The translations under genes and the position numbers were made by a program. 7,520 nucleotides of DNA, taken from assembly GCA_017613595.1 (NCBI GenBank), contig JAGADM010000161.1:1-7520 (forward strand), in the 5' to 3' direction. Below the pieces are notes generated by a model, which did no database searches, had not been told where the DNA came from, and was given only the letters and a program-made list of their open reading frames with translations. Positions 5,431 to 7,520 of this stretch are shown in pieces. Within the stretch, counting starts at the first letter, position 1; each line of letters opens with the position of its first letter. The stretch is from Lachnospiraceae bacterium (GTDB taxonomy: Bacteria > Bacillota_A > Clostridia > Lachnospirales > Lachnospiraceae).

Positions 5431-6233
5431 AAAAATTAATACTGTTTTTAGGATTACTATGCGCATTCTGCGCCCTGGCGACAGCCTGCGGCGAAAAGGA
5501 GGATGACGATTACGAATGGATCGATCACCTGCAGGTGACGACCAAGGCGCCGACGATGACGCCGACAACGGAGCTGACTCCGACGCCGACCGAAGTGCCG
5601 CGTAAGCCGTATGTGCTTTGTCTCGATCCGGGACACGGCGGAAGGTGGACCGGCGCGATCTATTATAAGTGCGAGGAACGGACGATTGCGCTGCAGCTTG
5701 CAAAGGAAATCCGTGCCTATCTGAATGAGCATTATCCGGATATCGAGGTGTATCTGACGAGAGAGACCAACGAGTGCTTCTCGGACGATCTCGGAACAGA
5801 CCTTCGTAAGCGGGTGGAATTTGCCAAGGAGAAGGGGGCCCAGATTCTCGTAAGTCTTCACCTGAACGCGTCCGACGCGCACAATCTTCGCGGAACGATG
5901 GTCTGCATTTCGAAGCAGCCCAACATCAACGGCATCTCCAAGGAACTTGCGAACGCGCTGTTAGACGCGACCGAGGCTCTCGGACTCCGCAGACGCGGAT
6001 ATGAGACGCGAAACAGCGGCGATACGTTTGATGAGAACGGTGTGCCGGTGGACTATTACGCAATCTGCCGTCACGGTGCGTCACTCGGTATTCCCGCGGT
6101 CATTCTGGAATCCTGTTTCATGGATAACGAGAAGGACTTCGAGTATGTCAAGAACGAAGCCGCGATCAAGAAACTTGCGGCAGCCGAAGCGGAAGCGATG
6201 GCGAAGTTTCTGATCTCGCATTATTCAAAATAG
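5427..6233 (+). CDS. Lipoprotein N-acetylmuramoyl-L-alanine amidase (Amidase_3)
   Basis: The 268-residue zinc hydrolase is expected to cut the bond between N-acetylmuramic acid and L-alanine in peptidoglycan, outside the membrane. The N-terminus MKKLILFLGLL leads to LATAC with C21 as the probable lipidated cysteine, so this looks like an anchored lipoprotein. A Pro/Thr-rich linker (about residues 35-57) follows, similar in style to that of the deacetylase. The catalytic domain shows DPGHGG (67-72, Zn ligand H70), E84 (ERTIAL, second ligand), SLHLNAS (H145, third ligand) and VILESCF (catalytic E228). All key residues are present and the length is normal for one domain with no cell-wall-binding repeats. 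ATG 5427 is the only reasonable start in its frame, which is closed by TAA at 5364. It has no Shine-Dalgarno sequence of its own and overlaps the leader ORF by ATGA. Confidence 0.93.
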   Translation: MKKLILFLGLLCAFCALATACGEKEDDDYEWIDHLQVTTKAPTMTPTTELTPTPTEVPRKPYVLCLDPGHGGRWTGAIYYKCEERTIALQLAKEIRAYLNEHYPDIEVYLTRETNECFSDDLGTDLRKRVEFAKEKGAQILVSLHLNASDAHNLRGTMVCISKQPNINGISKELANALLDATEALGLRRRGYETRNSGDTFDENGVPVDYYAICRHGASLGIPAVILESCFMDNEKDFEYVKNEAAIKKLAAAEAEAMAKFLISHYSK

Positions 6234-6240
6234 CAGCGAT

Positions 6241-6293
6241 AAAGCCCCTGCGGCTCGTTCCGGTGTGTCCGGTAACGAACGGAGGGGCTTTTT
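6241..6293. terminator. Bidirectional intrinsic terminator between amidase and SDR genes
   Basis: AAAGCCCCT (6241-6249) pairs perfectly with AGGGGCTTT (6283-6291). Inside, CGTTC (6255-6259) pairs with GAACG, and CCGG/CCGG can form an inner stem, giving a long hairpin. The plus-strand tail is TTTTT (6289-6293), a good terminator for the amidase. On the minus strand the tail is TTTATCG, weaker but usable for the convergent SDR gene, which stops 33 bases away. Confidence 0.85.
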
Positions 6294-6325
6294 GATGAAT
6301 TAAATTGATTTATGTGCAGCCGCTT

Positions 6326-7048
6326 TTACTCCCAGCCGCCGTCAAATCCGATGACCTGCGCGGTCAGGTAGGCGGGGGCCTTTAAAAGCAGGGAGACCAT
6401 CTCGGCGACTTCGGCCGGATCGGTCATGCGGCAGGCGGGGATTTCATCGATTACGGCAGCAAGCTCTTCTTCGGAAAGCGTGCTGTTCATCGGTGTGTCC
6501 ACGAGTCCCGGAGCGAGAGCGTTGACGGCTACGCCGCTCGGAGCAAGCTCTTTCGCGAGTGCCTTCGTAAAGGAATTCATGCCGCCCTTCGTCGCGGAGT
6601 AGGCGACTTCGCAGGAAGCGCCGCGGCCGCCCCAGACGGAGGAGACGAGAAGAATGCGTCCGTCCTGCTTCGCGATCATATGCGGCGCGATCTCTTTACA
6701 GAGAAGAAACGCCGAAGTCAGGTTGACGCTGAACAGACGGTTCCAGTCGGTGAGCGGGAGATCGGTCATCAGCCCGATCGAGGCGACGCCGGCAGCATGC
6801 ACGAGTCCGTCAATATTGCCGAATTCTTTGAGTGATTCCCGGATCGATTCGCGCACGAAATTCTCGTCGGAAAGGTCCCCGAGGAAGGTTTTGCAGGGAA
6901 CGGACTTTGCAACCTCCTCCTCAAGCTCTCTGAGAGCCGCTTCGTTGCGGTTTCCGAAGAGAATGAGACGGCAGCCCTCCGAGGCGAGTTTTTTAGCGAT
7001 TCCGGAGCCGATTCCGCCGCTGGCTCCCGTGATTACATAGGTTTTCAT
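6326..7048 (-). CDS. Short-chain dehydrogenase/reductase, FabG-like
   Basis: The 240-residue protein has the full classical SDR layout and should be a cytosolic NAD(P)H-dependent oxidoreductase. TGASGGIG (7-14) binds the dinucleotide. D58 in GDLSD contacts adenine. HAAG (84-87) replaces the usual NNAG. N109, S137, Y150 and K154 (YSATK) form the catalytic tetrad, followed by PGLVDTP and the C-terminal FDGGW motif typical of 3-oxoacyl-ACP reductase-like enzymes. N33-R34 at the end of the second beta strand suggests NADP(H), an inference. No acyl-carrier or fatty-acid genes are nearby, so a true FabG role is not supported and the substrate is unknown. The start at 7048 has GGAG eight bases upstream; the longer upstream frame runs through the promoter and does not look like protein. 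Confidence 0.9.
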   Translation of the reverse strand: MKTYVITGASGGIGSGIAKKLASEGCRLILFGNRNEAALRELEEEVAKSVPCKTFLGDLSDENFVRESIRESLKEFGNIDGLVHAAGVASIGLMTDLPLTDWNRLFSVNLTSAFLLCKEIAPHMIAKQDGRILLVSSVWGGRGASCEVAYSATKGGMNSFTKALAKELAPSGVAVNALAPGLVDTPMNSTLSEEELAAVIDEIPACRMTDPAEVAEMVSLLLKAPAYLTAQVIGFDGGWE

Positions 7049-7129
7049 AACGGTTTCTCCGTGTATTTCGTTCGTATTTGCCGGAAAATGAGTACATTCC
7101 GCTGTTTCTCGGGCGAAAGTACCCGCTTC

Positions 7130-7158
7130 AGTGTAGCAAAATGCCACAAAAAAAGCAA
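7130..7158 (-). promoter_or_regulatory. Promoter for the SDR gene
   Basis: Read on the minus strand, TTGCTT (7158-7153) and TACACT (7135-7130) are 17 bp apart, with TGC before the -10 box as an extended element. The start is predicted near 7123, giving a leader of about 75 bases. A GGCATTTT copy lies in the spacer. Confidence 0.6.
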
Positions 7159-7205
7159 TTCCCCTCCGAGTTTTATCAATAATAGACAGTTTTCGGAATG
7201 AAAAA

Positions 7206-7222
7206 TTGGGAAAAAGTTCCAA
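7206..7222. other. Small hairpin in the divergent intergenic region
   Basis: TTGGGA (7206-7211) can pair with TTCCAA (7217-7222) with one G-T wobble around the loop AAAAG. It lies between the divergent promoters in an A/T-rich stretch. No T-run follows on either strand, so an operator or chance structure is more likely than a terminator. The 333-base gap 7049-7381 holds no gene I can support: it contains the SDR leader and promoter, this hairpin, GGCATTTT repeats and the probable ABC promoter. Confidence 0.3.
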
Positions 7223-7309
7223 CAATATACGACCCTTTCCAAAAGTTGGGCATTTTTAACAAAACGCCTATACCTTCTTTGGTAATTTGCAATATGGCAT
7301 TTTCGGGCT

Positions 7310-7339
7310 TTGTTGTGTAATATGATGCTATGCTATTTT
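7310..7339 (+). promoter_or_regulatory. Probable promoter region for the ABC transporter ATPase gene
   Basis: Several overlapping -10-like boxes occur: TATGAT (7321-7326), TATGCT (7329-7334, preceded by TGC) and TATTTT (7334-7339, preceded by TGC). TTGTTG (7310-7315) is 18 bp from the last. None is clearly best. The position, 40-60 bases before the start codon, is right for a promoter. Confidence 0.35.
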
Positions 7340-7381
7340 GTGTGAATATTGCGCACATATATTTTTCAGGAGGCAAAATTA

Positions 7382-7520
7382 ATGGCAAGTTTAAAGCTGA
7401 TTAACATTAACAAGACATATCCGAACGGATTTGTTGCAGTTAAGGATTTCAACCTTGACATCAAGGATCAGGAGTTCATCATCTTCGTAGGTCCTTCCGG
7501 ATGTGGTAAGTCCACCACAC
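7382..7520 (+). CDS. ABC transporter ATP-binding protein, MsmK/UgpC/MalK-like (5' end only)
   Basis: Only the first 46 codons are present. The opening [16 protein letters not shown] is typical of the ATPases that energise carbohydrate importers (CUT1 family), with KTYPNG before the A-loop region. The Walker A motif GPSGCGKST is complete at about residues 37-45. AGGAGG (7368-7373), eight bases before ATG 7382, is a near-perfect ribosome binding site. In many Firmicutes one such ATPase gene stands apart from the permease and binding-protein genes and serves several sugar transporters; an isolated position behind its own promoter would fit that, but the downstream genes are not visible. The Walker B, signature and C-terminal regulatory regions lie beyond the window. 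Confidence 0.9.
   Translation, partial: MASLKLININKTYPNGFVAVKDFNLDIKDQEFIIFVGPSGCGKSTT

Noticed and set aside
6326..7225. A longer SDR reading frame starting 59 codons upstream
   Set aside because: The extension runs through the predicted promoter (7130-7158) and does not resemble any SDR N-terminus. The start at 7048 has a ribosome binding site and places TGASGGIG at the normal position.

Overview
The window looks like chromosome from a moderately GC-rich Clostridia member, most likely a Lachnospiraceae relative. This is inference from gene style: strong AGGAGG-type ribosome binding sites, Pro/Thr-rich 'TPTPTP' linkers between membrane anchor and exported enzyme domain, a LacI-type sensor fused to c-di-GMP domains, and an MsmK/UgpC-like sugar transporter ATPase. 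I see no phage, transposon, CRISPR or other transfer signature.

Layout, left to right: (1) the last ~46 codons of an aldo/keto reductase with a C-terminal 4Fe-4S motif (1-140); (2) a hairpin and a promoter/inverted-repeat element leading to tRNA-Gly(CCC) (254-324); (3) a membrane-anchored polysaccharide deacetylase (389-1324) with no obvious promoter of its own; (4) a large inverted repeat containing an extended -10 promoter, then a 1240-residue cytosolic c-di-GMP protein (1515-5237); (5) another promoter inside an inverted repeat, a 16-codon leader ORF and a lipoprotein N-acetylmuramoyl-L-alanine amidase (5380-6233); (6) a bidirectional terminator shared with a convergent SDR oxidoreductase on the minus strand (6326-7048); (7) a 333-bp divergent intergenic region; (8) the start of an ABC transporter ATPase (7382 to the window end).

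The most notable gene is the 1240-aa protein. It has a LacI/periplasmic-binding-protein-like sensor without a DNA-binding domain, a GAF-like middle, a GGDEF domain with degenerate signature positions, an EAL phosphodiesterase domain with every catalytic residue I can check, and a ~330-residue beta-rich tail. The tail ends in seven ~28-31-residue repeats marked by a small-residue/Gly-Ile-Gly motif. Such beta-helix repeats are familiar from exported proteins, yet this protein has no signal peptide or membrane segment. It lies between two cell-envelope enzymes, a CE4 deacetylase and an Amidase_3 lipoprotein, so a role in c-di-GMP control of envelope or surface carbohydrate is plausible but unproven.

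A second theme is regulatory. Upstream of the tRNA, the c-di-GMP gene and the amidase, a predicted -10 box sits in the loop of an inverted repeat whose right arm covers or lies just after the predicted transcription start. Read-through RNA would carry both arms and could fold into a terminator, while RNA from the local promoter would lack the left arm. The amidase also seems to be translated by coupling to a short leader ORF through an ATGA overlap.
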